DNA from: Acidobacteriota bacterium
GTDB lineage: Bacteria; Acidobacteriota; Terriglobia; Terriglobales; Acidobacteriaceae
Reading direction: 5' to 3'
Length of the DNA: 24,855 nt
Assembly: GCA_021851465.1 (NCBI GenBank)
Contig: JAJZDL010000011.1
Coordinates: forward strand, 1-24,855
The translations under genes and the position numbers were made by a program. Positions 15,961-24,391 of this stretch are shown here, piece after piece (positions within the stretch are counted from its first letter, which is position 1; each line of letters begins with the position of its first letter). The notes beneath the pieces were generated by a model, which worked only from the letters and a program-made list of their open reading frames with translations, was not told the origin of the DNA and searched no databases.

Positions 15961-16461
15961 TCATCCAGGCAGACCGGCCCCGCCGATTTTATCGATCTCC
16001 CGCTTGATCGCCAGAGAATCGAGAGACGCCAACGGCAACGCCAGCAGCAGCGAGATGCGCCTCTCCAAAATCGAAAATGCCTCCCGGTACGCCCTCTCCA
16101 CTTCGCCGCGTGCGCCAACCACCGCCTCCGGATCGGGAATGCCCCAGTGAGCCGTCATGGGTTGCCCCGGCCAGATTGGACAGATCTCCCGCGCCGCGTT
16201 GTCGCAGACCGTGAAGACGAAGTCCATTCGCGGCGCGCCTGGAGCCGCAAACTCGTCCCACGACTTGCTGCGCAGACCTGCAGTGCTCAGGCCGGCCATC
16301 TCCAACTGGCGCAGCGCTTCGGGCCGCACCGCGCCCGAAGGATGGCTTCCCGCGCTGAACGCAGTAAAGTTCGCTCCGCCCCGCCGGTTCAATATCGCCT
16401 CCGCCAGGATCGACCGCGCGGAGTTCCCGGTGCAAAGAAACAAAACATTGTAGTGCGGCAT
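15961..16461 (-). CDS. arsC: Arsenate reductase, thiol/phosphatase-fold type
   Basis: This 166-aa protein of the low-molecular-weight phosphatase fold reduces arsenate to arsenite through a cysteine cascade. The P-loop CTGNSARS (C10...R16) is the nucleophilic CX5R motif. C86 and C94 in VCDNAAREICP are placed like the second and third redox cysteines of the thioredoxin-linked ArsC (C82 and C89 in the plasmid pI258 enzyme), with one extra residue between them. DP near 110 fits the general-acid loop. The start at 16461 has GAGGAG 6 bases upstream. arsC is second in the leftward arm, 94 bp behind arsM, and its product supplies the arsenite used by ArsM and ACR3. Confidence 0.92.
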   Translation of the reverse strand: MPHYNVLFLCTGNSARSILAEAILNRRGGANFTAFSAGSHPSGAVRPEALRQLEMAGLSTAGLRSKSWDEFAAPGAPRMDFVFTVCDNAAREICPIWPGQPMTAHWGIPDPEAVVGARGEVERAYREAFSILERRISLLLALPLASLDSLAIKREIDKIGGAGLPG

Positions 16462-16555
16462 CGTGATCTCCTCGACTCAAATCTCGTCATTCTGGCGGAG
16501 ACGGGGCCTCCGTATTTCGTTTATGGCGCAACAATCGGTCCATCCCAAGATGCCA

Positions 16556-17446
16556 CTAAACCACTGCGCGGGGCTTGATGGCATACACCTTTACGCTTGC
16601 CGCGACCGCGTTGATGTCGTACTGCGCCAGCAGGGACTTCAGTTCTTCATGTAACGAATCCGCAGAACTTGCCGCCGGAGTGCAGCATGGCTGCGCAATC
16701 ACCTTCAACGAATCTCCGCCTTCCATCGCCGTCGAGCAGCAGCCCAACTGGTTCTCCACCTTGCTGTACGCGTTCAGGTCCTTGCCGCTGTCCACAATCT
16801 CGACGTGCTCGAACCCGGCTGCAAGCAGTCCCGCGCGGTACTCCTCCAGCCGTATCGCTCCGGCGATGCATCCGACGTACGCCGCCATGCTCTGCGCAAC
16901 AGCCTCCGGCAGCTCGCGCTTCAGTGCAATATCGCTCAACGCCAATCTGCCTCCGGGCTTCAGCACGCGTGCTATTTCTCGGAAGACCGCAGGCTTGTCG
17001 GGTGCAAGATTCACCACGCAGTTCGAGATCACGCAGTCCACCGACGCATCTGGCAGAGGTATCCGGTCGACGGTGGATTGATAGAACTCGACGTTGGCGT
17101 AGCCTCCAGCCGCGGCATTCGCGCGCGCCCGCTCAATCATCGCAGGCGTCATATCGATGCCGATCGCGCGGCCCTCAGGCCCCACCAGCTTGGCGGCCAA
17201 AAAGACGTCCAGCCCTCCACCCGAACCGAGATCGACCACCACCTCGCCCCGCTTGATGTGGGCCGTAGCCGTAGGATTGCCACACGACAACCCCATGTTG
17301 GCCCCTGCCGGGATCGAACGCAACTCCTCGGCGCTATACCCAAAGGCCTCAGCCACCGCTCTCACGCCTGCCTGTTCGCCCGACAGAGGGCTCTCCGCCA
17401 CCGCCCCGTAATTCGCCCTTACCGACTCCAGAACCTGATCCGACAT
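16556..17446 (-). CDS. arsM: Arsenite S-adenosylmethionine methyltransferase
   Basis: This 296-aa enzyme methylates arsenite using S-adenosylmethionine. The cofactor motif is VVDLGSGGGLD (70-80), followed by GIDMTPAMI. The three arsenite-binding cysteines expected for ArsM are C55 (GLSCGNP), C143 (SNCVVNLAPDK, the family signature) and C193 (YVGCIAGAI). The C terminus carries two Cys-Cys pairs, C236/C237 and C254/C255, which may add metalloid-binding capacity; that role is an inference. The start at 17446 has GGAGG 7 bases upstream and a near-consensus promoter directly ahead. It leads the leftward arm (arsM-arsC), divergent from arsR. Confidence 0.94.
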   Translation of the reverse strand: MSDQVLESVRANYGAVAESPLSGEQAGVRAVAEAFGYSAEELRSIPAGANMGLSCGNPTATAHIKRGEVVVDLGSGGGLDVFLAAKLVGPEGRAIGIDMTPAMIERARANAAAGGYANVEFYQSTVDRIPLPDASVDCVISNCVVNLAPDKPAVFREIARVLKPGGRLALSDIALKRELPEAVAQSMAAYVGCIAGAIRLEEYRAGLLAAGFEHVEIVDSGKDLNAYSKVENQLGCCSTAMEGGDSLKVIAQPCCTPAASSADSLHEELKSLLAQYDINAVAASVKVYAIKPRAVV

Positions 17447-17467
17447 CGCGCTGCCTCCGAAACATAT

Positions 17468-17496
17468 TTGCTAAAACGATTATACTCTTGCTAATA
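17468..17496. repeat. Phased direct repeat in ars intergenic region, candidate ArsR operator
   Basis: TTGCTAAAA (17468-17476) and TTGCTAATA (17488-17496) start exactly 20 bp apart, about two helical turns. The first overlaps the predicted arsM transcription start, and the second lies between the arsM -35 and -10 and supplies the arsR -35. AATATATT at 17493-17500 is a perfect palindrome overlapping the second copy. A dimeric repressor here would block both promoters. ArsR binding is inferred. Confidence 0.4.
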
Positions 17497-17506
17497 TATT
17501 CGTCAA
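17479..17506 (-). promoter_or_regulatory. arsM-arsC promoter
   Basis: On the minus strand, TTGACG (17501-17506) and a perfect TATAAT (17479-17484) are separated by 16 bases. Transcription would start near 17472, giving a leader of about 26 bases that includes the GGAGG site of arsM. This is the strongest sigma-70-like promoter seen in the window. Confidence 0.65.
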
Positions 17507-17516
17507 GGCATATAAG
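17488..17516 (+). promoter_or_regulatory. Candidate arsR-acr3 promoter, leaderless
   Basis: TTGCTA (17488-17493) and TATAAG (17511-17516) are separated by 17 bases. The predicted start point falls at about 17523, the A of the arsR ATG. There is no ribosome binding site at proper spacing before that ATG, which fits a leaderless transcript. The promoter overlaps the divergent arsM promoter. Confidence 0.45.
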
Positions 17517-17522
17517 TAATTC

Positions 17523-17933
17523 ATGGCAAGAACTCCTCAACCGTTCAACAAGGAACGCTTCTTCCAGGCCCTTGGAGACACCACCCGGCTACGTTTGCTC
17601 AACCTCATGGGCAGCGAGGAACTCTGCGTCTGTACCCTGGTCGAGATCCTTGCGCAGCCACAGCCCAAGATCAGCCGCCATCTGGCCTATCTGCGCAACG
17701 CGGGCGTTGTCCAATCGCGCCGCGATGGCAAATGGATGCACTACCGCATCGCTCCGCCCGCCGACACCGGCGCCGCCAAGCTCCTGCGCAGGACGCTCAA
17801 ATGGCTCCGGCAGGACCGCGCGATGCAGGCGGATCGTGCGCGCCTGGCCAAGGCCGCCTGCCCTCCCGTAAAACCCGCGATCCTGCCAAATGCGGCCCAG
17901 CCAACCGTCGGCCGCGCCCGGAAGGCACGCTAG
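17523..17933 (+). CDS. arsR: ArsR/SmtB-family arsenic-responsive repressor
   Basis: This 136-aa winged-helix repressor carries the metalloid-binding motif ELCVC (C35 and C37) at the start of helix alpha-3. The recognition helix and wing follow (QPKISRHLAYLRNAGVVQSRRDGKWMHYRI, about 47-76). In the family, arsenite binding to these cysteines releases the protein from DNA. The C-terminal tail (about 95-136) is basic and proline-rich, without a recognised domain. The ATG at 17523 has no clear Shine-Dalgarno sequence. The stop codon is two bases ahead of the acr3 start, so the two are translated from one message. It is divergent from arsM across 76 bp, which suggests it controls both arms. Confidence 0.93.
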   Translation: MARTPQPFNKERFFQALGDTTRLRLLNLMGSEELCVCTLVEILAQPQPKISRHLAYLRNAGVVQSRRDGKWMHYRIAPPADTGAAKLLRRTLKWLRQDRAMQADRARLAKAACPPVKPAILPNAAQPTVGRARKAR

Positions 17934-17935
17934 CC

Positions 17936-19015
17936 ATGTCCTTTACGCCGATCATGCAGGGCCACGCCTGCGCCCCGCTCCAGCGCAAGCACCTCTCCTT
18001 CCTCGACCGCTTCCTCACCCTCTGGATATTTCTCGCCATGGCCATCGGCGTCGGCCTGGGACACTTCGTGCCGTATGTCTCCGCCTTCGTCAACCGCTTC
18101 CAGAGCGGTACTACCAACATCCCTATCGCGATCGGCCTCATCGTCATGATGTTCCCGCCGCTGGCGAAGGTCCGCTATGAGAAGCTCGGCGAGGTCTTTC
18201 GCAATAAGCGCGTCCTCGGCCTCTCGCTGGTGCAGAACTGGGTTGTCGGCCCCATCCTGATGTTTCTCCTGGCTCTCCTCTTCCTGCGCGGCGAACCGGC
18301 CTACATGCGCGGCCTGATTTTAATCGGCATTGCCCGCTGCATCGCCATGGTGCTGGTCTGGAACGAACTGGCAGAGGGCGACACGGACTATGTCGCTGGC
18401 CTGGTTGCGCTCAACAGCATCTTTCAGGTTCTCTTCTACAGTCTCTACGCCTGGGTCTTTCTCAACATACTGCCCCGTTGGTTCGGCCTCGCAGGCAGCA
18501 TCGTCAACGTCGGCATCGGGCCGATTGCACAGAGCGTCGGCATCTATCTTGGCGTACCGTTTGCGGCCGGGTTCCTGACACGCCTGCTGTTCATCCGCCG
18601 CAATGGGGAGAAGTGGTATAGCACACACTTTCTTCCGCGCATCGGCCCGCTCAGCCTGGTCGCGCTGCTCTTCACCATTGTGGTGATGTTCTCGCTCAAG
18701 GGCGATACGATCGTCCGCCTGCCGCTGGACGTTGTGCGCATTGCCGTGCCGCTCGTCCTCTACTTCCTCATCATGTTCCTGGTCAGCTTCTGGATGGGCA
18801 AGCGGCTGGGCGCGGACTACGCGCAATCCGCCGCGCTGTCGTTTACCGCTGCGGGCAACAACTTCGAGCTGGCCATCGCCGTCTCGGTCGCTGTCTTCGG
18901 CCTCAACTCCGGTGAAGCCTTCGTCGGTGTAGTCGGCCCGCTCATCGAGGTTCCTGCTCTTATTGCGCTGGTCAACGTCGCCTTCTGGATTCGTCGTCGC
19001 GCCTTCGCCAGCTAA
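17936..19015 (+). CDS. acr3: ACR3-family arsenite efflux permease
   Basis: This 359-aa inner-membrane protein has about ten hydrophobic segments and belongs to the ACR3 (BASS-superfamily) arsenite exporters rather than the unrelated ArsB type. The essential cysteine is C135 in GIARCIAMVLVWNELAEGD, and the conserved glutamate is E311 in AAGNNFELAIAVSVAVFG, followed by the family tail GPLIEVPALIALVNVAFW. The start is ATG at 17936, two bases after the arsR stop, with GGAAGG about 10 bases upstream inside arsR. It is the export arm of the cluster and is followed after 55 bp by purD in the convergent direction, without a clear terminator. Confidence 0.95.
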   Translation: MSFTPIMQGHACAPLQRKHLSFLDRFLTLWIFLAMAIGVGLGHFVPYVSAFVNRFQSGTTNIPIAIGLIVMMFPPLAKVRYEKLGEVFRNKRVLGLSLVQNWVVGPILMFLLALLFLRGEPAYMRGLILIGIARCIAMVLVWNELAEGDTDYVAGLVALNSIFQVLFYSLYAWVFLNILPRWFGLAGSIVNVGIGPIAQSVGIYLGVPFAAGFLTRLLFIRRNGEKWYSTHFLPRIGPLSLVALLFTIVVMFSLKGDTIVRLPLDVVRIAVPLVLYFLIMFLVSFWMGKRLGADYAQSAALSFTAAGNNFELAIAVSVAVFGLNSGEAFVGVVGPLIEVPALIALVNVAFWIRRRAFAS

Positions 19016-19070
19016 ATATTTTGCGATTAAAATAAGCTCAAGGGCGCGAATCGATGCAACTGGCTGTGTC

Positions 19071-20429
19071 TTACAGTCCGTCGCGAAGGGCGCGCCAACC
19101 AATGTCGCGGCGGAATTGCATGCCATCGAACGCAATTCCGTCGAGTGCGCCGTAAGCCTTATCGAGCGCAGCTTGCAGCGGGGACGGCAAAGGTGTGTTT
19201 GTGGATCCGGCGGCCGCTGCAACGGGGCCGGAGACAGCTGTGATGCCGAGGACGCGTCCGCCGGCGGTGACAATTGCGCCGTCTTTGGCGGCGGTGCCGG
19301 AGTGGAAGACGACGGTGTCTGGATCGTGCACGGAGTCGAGCCCGGCGATGGGCAAGCCGACGGTGTACTTGCCCGGATAACCGCCGCTGGCGGCGATGAC
19401 GCAGGCGCTTGCGCCCGGCTTCATCTTGATTGCGAGCTTGTGCGCGGTGCCGTCGATGGCCGCGTCGAAGAGGTCTACGATGTCCGTCTCCAGCCGCAGC
19501 AGGATGGCCTGCGTCTCGGGGTCGCCGAAGCGGGTGTTGAACTCCAGAACCATGGGCAGGGTGGTGCCGTTTCGTTGCGGCACCATCATCATCCCGCAGA
19601 AAAGGATGCCGTGGAAGGGTGCGCCTTCGAGCGCCATCTCGTCGACGACCCGCTGGGCGACGTTCTTGAGCAGCCACTTTTCCATGGGAGGGCTGAGCAG
19701 GCCGTCGCCGGTGTAGGCCCCCATGCCTCCGGTGTTGGGGCCGGTGTCGCCCTCGCCGACCCGTTTGTGGTCCTGCGCGGCGGCCAGCGCGACGGCGTGC
19801 TTGCCGTCGCAGAGGGCGAAGAAAGAGACCTCCTCTCCATCGAGGAACTCTTCGAGGACGACGTATGTCTCGGCCACGCCGAGCAGCGCGCCGGAGAACA
19901 TCTGCGCGGCGGTCTGCTCCGCCTGCAGGGGCGTCTGGCAGATGACGACGCCCTTGCCGGCGGCGAGGCCGTCGGCCTTCACCACAATGGGCACGGCAAA
20001 GCGGGGCAGCTCCTGGCGCACCTCGCCGAGCGAAGTGCAGATGGCGTGCGCGGCCGTCGGGATTCTGTGCCGCTGCATGAACTCCTTGGCGAAGGATTTG
20101 CTCGTCTCCAGCCGCGCGGCGGCCTGCTTTGGCCCGAAGACGCGGAACTTGAGATGCATGAGCTTATCGACCAGGCCGAGCGCGAGCGGCAGCTCGGGGC
20201 CGACGACGGTGAGGTCCGGCCTCTCCGCCTGGGCGATGCGCAGGATTGCCGCGAGGTCGCCGACATCCACGGGAAGGCACCGCACTTGCAGGCCGCTGCC
20301 TTGTACGCGGGCCTGCGCGATGCCCGCGTTGCCCGGCGCACAGGCCACCTCGGTCACACGCGCGGACCTGCACAACGCCCAGATGATCGCATGTTCGCGT
20401 CCGCCTCCACCGATCACCAGAACCTTCAT
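19071..20429 (-). CDS. purD: Phosphoribosylamine-glycine ligase
   Basis: This 452-aa ATP-grasp enzyme joins glycine to 5-phosphoribosylamine, the second step of de novo purine synthesis. The N-terminal domain begins MKVLVIGGGGREHA. The ATP-grasp region has PIVVKADGLAAGKGV, EEFLDGEEVSFFAL, DHKRVGEGDTGPNTGGMGAY and the metal-binding EFNTRFGDPETQ. The C-terminal domain has AASGGYPGKY. The start at 20429 has GAGAGG 8 bases upstream. No other pur gene is adjacent and no purine riboswitch was recognised in the 167-bp upstream gap. A somewhat long Ala/Gly/Thr-Asn-rich loop near residues 405-420 is the only irregularity. Confidence 0.95.
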   Translation of the reverse strand: MKVLVIGGGGREHAIIWALCRSARVTEVACAPGNAGIAQARVQGSGLQVRCLPVDVGDLAAILRIAQAERPDLTVVGPELPLALGLVDKLMHLKFRVFGPKQAAARLETSKSFAKEFMQRHRIPTAAHAICTSLGEVRQELPRFAVPIVVKADGLAAGKGVVICQTPLQAEQTAAQMFSGALLGVAETYVVLEEFLDGEEVSFFALCDGKHAVALAAAQDHKRVGEGDTGPNTGGMGAYTGDGLLSPPMEKWLLKNVAQRVVDEMALEGAPFHGILFCGMMMVPQRNGTTLPMVLEFNTRFGDPETQAILLRLETDIVDLFDAAIDGTAHKLAIKMKPGASACVIAASGGYPGKYTVGLPIAGLDSVHDPDTVVFHSGTAAKDGAIVTAGGRVLGITAVSGPVAAAAGSTNTPLPSPLQAALDKAYGALDGIAFDGMQFRRDIGWRALRDGL

Positions 20430-20596
20430 CGCACAATCCTCTCCAGCGAGCGCGAACGCCCGTTCTCATCCCTCTCATTCATCCTATGCGACTCCGCCGG
20501 GACTCGACACGCTGGATGCGCGGCTGGCGGGGCGCCCCCGTCTGGGCGCGCCTTCGATCTGCCTCTGGCGCGCGTCTGCGCAAGCGTCAATGCGGC
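20430..20596. other. purD to rhamnosidase gap
   Basis: This 167-bp GC-rich gap holds the purD ribosome binding site and a GGGGCGCCCC palindrome near 20530. No convincing terminator for the rhamnosidase gene, promoter for purD or small gene was seen. Confidence 0.3.
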
Positions 20597-23059
20597 TTAT
20601 GGCGTTTCAACGGTGTAGGTGCCCGGTTGGGTGAGCAGGATGGTGGCGCGCGTTCCCTCTTCGTTGAGCGGGCCAGGCGCGACCGGCTTTCCGTTGAGCA
20701 GGATGGAGCTGTGCCTCGGAGAGACGGGAACCAGCACAGACAGCGTAACTCCAGCCGGCAGAGTGACGGTGGTCTGCGCGGGCTTGAGGTCGATTGCGAT
20801 GGGGCCATGGGGTGTCGGCTCGGTGCCGCGCGCCCAAGCCAGTCCCGCGAGGTCGGGGCGCAGGGTGGCGGTGCGGAAGCCTGCGCCGGTGGGTTGGATG
20901 CCGAGAACCTCCTCCATGAGCCACGCGGTGGGGCCGGACGACCATCCATGCGCCAGCGAGACAAAGTAGCCAGTGCTGCCGTCGGCCTGCAGCGAGACGT
21001 GCGGGTTGCGCGTGGGCCAGTGCGTGTCGTATGCCTCCCAGAAGCTGGTTGCGCCCTCGGCGATCATGCCTCCCCAGTACTTGCGAATCCATGCAAGGGC
21101 CTCCACGCGGTGGCCAGTGGTGGCCATCGCGGAGAGGACGTAGGCGTTGTAGAAGGGCGTGATGGGCGGCTCGCGGAAGCTGGCATCTGCGGTGTGCGCG
21201 AGCACCGTAGACCAGATCGCCGGAACCTGCGCCGGAGTGGCGGCACCGGCGAGGATGGCCATGCTGTTGACCTGCCAGCGGCTGCCGAAGGTCCCTGTGG
21301 CCGCATCGAGCAGATGGGCCTGGGCCGCGGCGGTAAGCTGCGCGGCGGCCTCGTCGCGTTTGCCGGCGGCTGCGCTGTCGCCCATCTCGCGCAGCAGGTA
21401 AGCGGCGTCATGGTAGGCGAGGATGTACTCGAACTGCGTGCCGCGGCGGGCCTCCGGCGTGTCGGCGGAGAGGTCGGGGCTCCAATCGACGAAGGGCCAC
21501 TCCTTCGACTTGTCGGCGAAGAGGTGGTCGGAGTCCATCTCGGCATCCATGGTGGCGAGCAGGTCGAGCAGGCGTTGGTGCAGGCCCTTCAGATAATCCA
21601 ACGAGCCGGTGTGCAGGTAATACTGCGTCAGCGCCGAGATCCACAGCGCGGAGTAGCCGGGGATGGCGTTGACGTGCTGTCCGGCATCGCGGTCGTCCAG
21701 CAGCCGGGTCAGGGTGTCCTCCATCAGGAAGCGGTCGGCGAAGACGTTGTCGATGACGCGCCCGGAGACGTCCAGGTCGCCGGCCCATCGTTCGCGGTCG
21801 CGCTTGGGCGCGTCCCAGATGTCGTCCTGCATGCATAAGTGCGCAGTGTAGGCCCCGGTCTCCCATATCTTGTTGAGCAGCGGATCGGAGGACTCGAAGC
21901 TACCAGCGTAGGTGACGGGATAGTAGATGGCGTCGAGTTGGATGGAGCCGATCTGGATCGGTCCCTGCGCGGAGAGAAAGCGCACGCGCGCGTACCGAAA
22001 GGCCGACTTCGGCCCATACGCCGTGCCGTTGCCAGGCACCGTGAGCAGATCCGTGCCGAGGTAGGGCTGATTGAGAAGCTCGTTCTCCGACTCTCCATAG
22101 TCGATCGAAACGAGGGCTGGTGTGGCGGAGGTCGAGACGATCCGCAGGCGTCCCGCCGTCTCGCGTCCGAAGTCCAGCACCAGGCTCGGCGCATCCTGCT
22201 GTGCCAGCATCGGTGCCGAAAGGCGGACGGTGAGCGGCGCGCTGCCGGGCTTGGTCAGCGCGTCCGCGTTGGCGATTGTGCTTCGCCCGGAGAAGACATG
22301 CGTGACGGCCACGGCGGCCAGCGGCATCTGCCGCAGGAAGGGCGATATGCCCTCGTACCCCGGCCAGTTGTACATGCCGGCGTCGGCGTTCCACTGGAGC
22401 AGGTCGATGTCGGACTCGATGGGGCCGAGCGTCGTGACTTTGGGCCACGCGGAGTCGTCGAAGGCGGGACTCTGCCAGTCTCCGCCGACGGCGAGCGTGC
22501 CCTTCCACGCGGTGTCGGAGAGCAGCAGCGCGGGCGACTCCGTCGGCACCCACGGCGCGGAGGGCAGTATCTTGGCCACGACCACCTCGCCATGGGCAAG
22601 CTGGATGATGCTCGCTGCATTGGTGGATGGGCTGCCGCCCTTGCCGCGCACAACCTCCAGCGCGAGCACGTTGCGCCCAACCCGCAGTGCCCCTGAGAGT
22701 GGCGTGGCGAAGACGCGGAAGTCCGGGCGGGGCGCGGTCAGGTCGGAGTCATACTGATCGACCAGCTTGCCGTTGAGATAGATCGTTGCCGAGCGCGGCC
22801 CCGCCAGGTAAAGCGTCGCATTCGTCGGGACGGAGGCGAGGTTGAAGGCCACGCGGAAGTAGCGCGGCTGCGTATCGCCCTGCCTCACGGGCGGCCCGCC
22901 TCGCGCCCAGATGTACTGCTCCGGCAGCGGCGTGTGCGCCGAGGCGCTGGGCGGCACAGGCAGGTTGCGCGTGGGATCCAGCGGAGCGCCAGCCTGCGCG
23001 GTCGCAAGGCCGGAGAAGAGAGCAAGCGTGGTGAAGAGGGCGAGAACGCGGGTCGTCAT
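20597..23059 (-). CDS. Secreted GH78 alpha-L-rhamnosidase-like protein
   Basis: This is an 820-aa exported glycoside hydrolase, predicted to release terminal L-rhamnose from plant or microbial polysaccharides. The N terminus is a signal peptide (MTTRVLALFTTLALFSGLATAQA). Beta-sandwich domains follow to about residue 380, including NATLYLAGPRSATIYLNGK. Then comes the (alpha/alpha)6 catalytic domain with the GH78 signature WDAPKRDRERWAGDL (about 413-428) and WPFVDW near 523, and a C-terminal beta domain (about 710-820). The start at 23059 was chosen because it begins the signal peptide; ATGs at 23107 and 23110 are also in frame. No ribosome binding site is visible at 23059; TATAGT ends 9 bases before it. 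The upstream flank is a divergent Rhs fragment, so the native promoter may be lost or altered. Confidence 0.85.
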   Translation of the reverse strand: MTTRVLALFTTLALFSGLATAQAGAPLDPTRNLPVPPSASAHTPLPEQYIWARGGPPVRQGDTQPRYFRVAFNLASVPTNATLYLAGPRSATIYLNGKLVDQYDSDLTAPRPDFRVFATPLSGALRVGRNVLALEVVRGKGGSPSTNAASIIQLAHGEVVVAKILPSAPWVPTESPALLLSDTAWKGTLAVGGDWQSPAFDDSAWPKVTTLGPIESDIDLLQWNADAGMYNWPGYEGISPFLRQMPLAAVAVTHVFSGRSTIANADALTKPGSAPLTVRLSAPMLAQQDAPSLVLDFGRETAGRLRIVSTSATPALVSIDYGESENELLNQPYLGTDLLTVPGNGTAYGPKSAFRYARVRFLSAQGPIQIGSIQLDAIYYPVTYAGSFESSDPLLNKIWETGAYTAHLCMQDDIWDAPKRDRERWAGDLDVSGRVIDNVFADRFLMEDTLTRLLDDRDAGQHVNAIPGYSALWISALTQYYLHTGSLDYLKGLHQRLLDLLATMDAEMDSDHLFADKSKEWPFVDWSPDLSADTPEARRGTQFEYILAYHDAAYLLREMGDSAAAGKRDEAAAQLTAAAQAHLLDAATGTFGSRWQVNSMAILAGAATPAQVPAIWSTVLAHTADASFREPPITPFYNAYVLSAMATTGHRVEALAWIRKYWGGMIAEGATSFWEAYDTHWPTRNPHVSLQADGSTGYFVSLAHGWSSGPTAWLMEEVLGIQPTGAGFRTATLRPDLAGLAWARGTEPTPHGPIAIDLKPAQTTVTLPAGVTLSVLVPVSPRHSSILLNGKPVAPGPLNEEGTRATILLTQPGTYTVETP

Positions 23060-23125
23060 AGCAAGAAGACTATATCGCGCCGCGTGAACGAATGGCGAAT
23101 CGCGCATCATGGATTTTTAAAGTCG

Positions 23126-24391
23126 GTGGCGGAAGTGGTGGGCTATACTGGCTACATCTACGACGCGGAGGGGAACCGCGTGGCCAAGGGCACGCTCACC
23201 TCGTTGAGTTGCGACATGACGATCAACCCATCCACTGGCCTGCCGAACAACGGCTTCCAGCAGAAGAGTTGGGAGGTCCTTGGCCAGAACGGCGAGCAGG
23301 TGAGCGAAACCGACGGCGCGGGCAACTGGGCGCACACCAACGTCTACGCGGGCGGGCGGCTGATTGCGACCTACGACACGCTGGGGCTGCACTTCCAGCT
23401 ATCGGACTGGCTGGGCACGCGGCGCGTCCAGACCGACTACGCCGGCAATATCGAGGAGACCTGCGCCAGCCTGCCCTTCGGCAATGTCCTGAATTGCACG
23501 CTAACCAGCCTCTCGACCGCCGATGACGCCACGGAACATCACTTCACCGGCTACGCGAGAGACACCGAGACCGGCAACGACTACGCCCAGGCCAGATACT
23601 ACGCCAGCGGCATGGGCCGCTTCCTCACGCCCGACCCCTACGACGGCAGCTACGACATCAACAACCCGCAGAGCTTCAACCGCTATGCCTATGTCAGCGG
23701 CAACCCACTTACTTTTATCGATCCGAGCGGGCTGGCTGGGGCAGGAATTCTTCCCGGATCAAGCGGAAACCTCTGTACTAGCGCTGGCCTCAAGCTAGGT
23801 TCGATCAACCCGTGTAGCCCAGTTGTTTCCGCTGTCTCGGTTGGAGTTCAAGCATTGTTAGGCCTCCCAAAATTTGGCTTTGCAGCGAATGCAATCTCTC
23901 CCATCCTATCGTTTGGAATTACCTTCGGCTGCGGCTTTGGATCATCTAACGACGCTAAATCTTCCTTTTGCGGCCAATCCGGGTGGACCTCTCTATTTTC
24001 TAAAGACCATCCGGATCTGGCAACGGGAATAAATGATGGAGTGGCCGCAGTTGGCCTTGTCGACGGATTAGCAGTTGCAAGCGCAGCGTCTGCAGAGGGT
24101 GTATCTTCTGCGACGTATCTCATGTCATGTTTCACTGGACCTGCCAATCCTGTCTGTGACGTTGCTATTGCCTTAATGGTCTACACTTTGGCGAATGATA
24201 TCTTCTCAGTAATTTGGGACTTCTTCGGCAACTCCCAATTCCACGGCAGTCTGCTGCCGCGCCCTGGCGTTCCTGGCATGCAAGGGAATAGCTCTTTTGG
24301 CGTACCGATCCAGAATTTGAGAATCCCCGGTTTGCCGGGTTCATCATCCCAGGATAAGAATCAGTCGTTTGGATTCCGAACGTCCAACTGA
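23126..24391 (+). pseudogene. 5'-truncated Rhs/YD-repeat protein with variable C-terminal domain
   Basis: The reading frame holds the tail of the YD-repeat region (GYIYDAEGNRVAKG) and the complete Rhs-associated core: SDWLGTRRVQTDYAGN, LPFGN, FTGYARDTETGNDYAQARYYASGMGRFLTPDP, NRYAYVSGNPLTFIDPSGL. The core ends near 23741. Intact Rhs proteins usually exceed 1000 residues, and here the homology stops at about 23126, where the opposite strand becomes the 5' end of the rhamnosidase gene, so the N terminus is missing. Upstream codons in the same frame are not Rhs-like. The last 216 residues, after DPSGL, are a variable domain of lower GC content with six cysteines and three hydrophobic stretches (near 23820-23940, 24035-24105 and 24150-24230). 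I recognise no toxin fold. A GTG at 23126 could start a short product, but no ribosome binding site supports it. Confidence 0.7.

Noticed and set aside
19016..19070. Terminator between the convergent acr3 and purD genes
   Set aside because: The 55 bp contain AT-rich sequence but no stem of useful length.
23060..23110. Longer rhamnosidase N terminus starting at 23110 or 23107
   Set aside because: The extra 16-17 residues would place a polar stretch before the signal peptide; the ATG at 23059 gives a normal signal sequence. The choice is not certain because none of the starts has a clear ribosome binding site.
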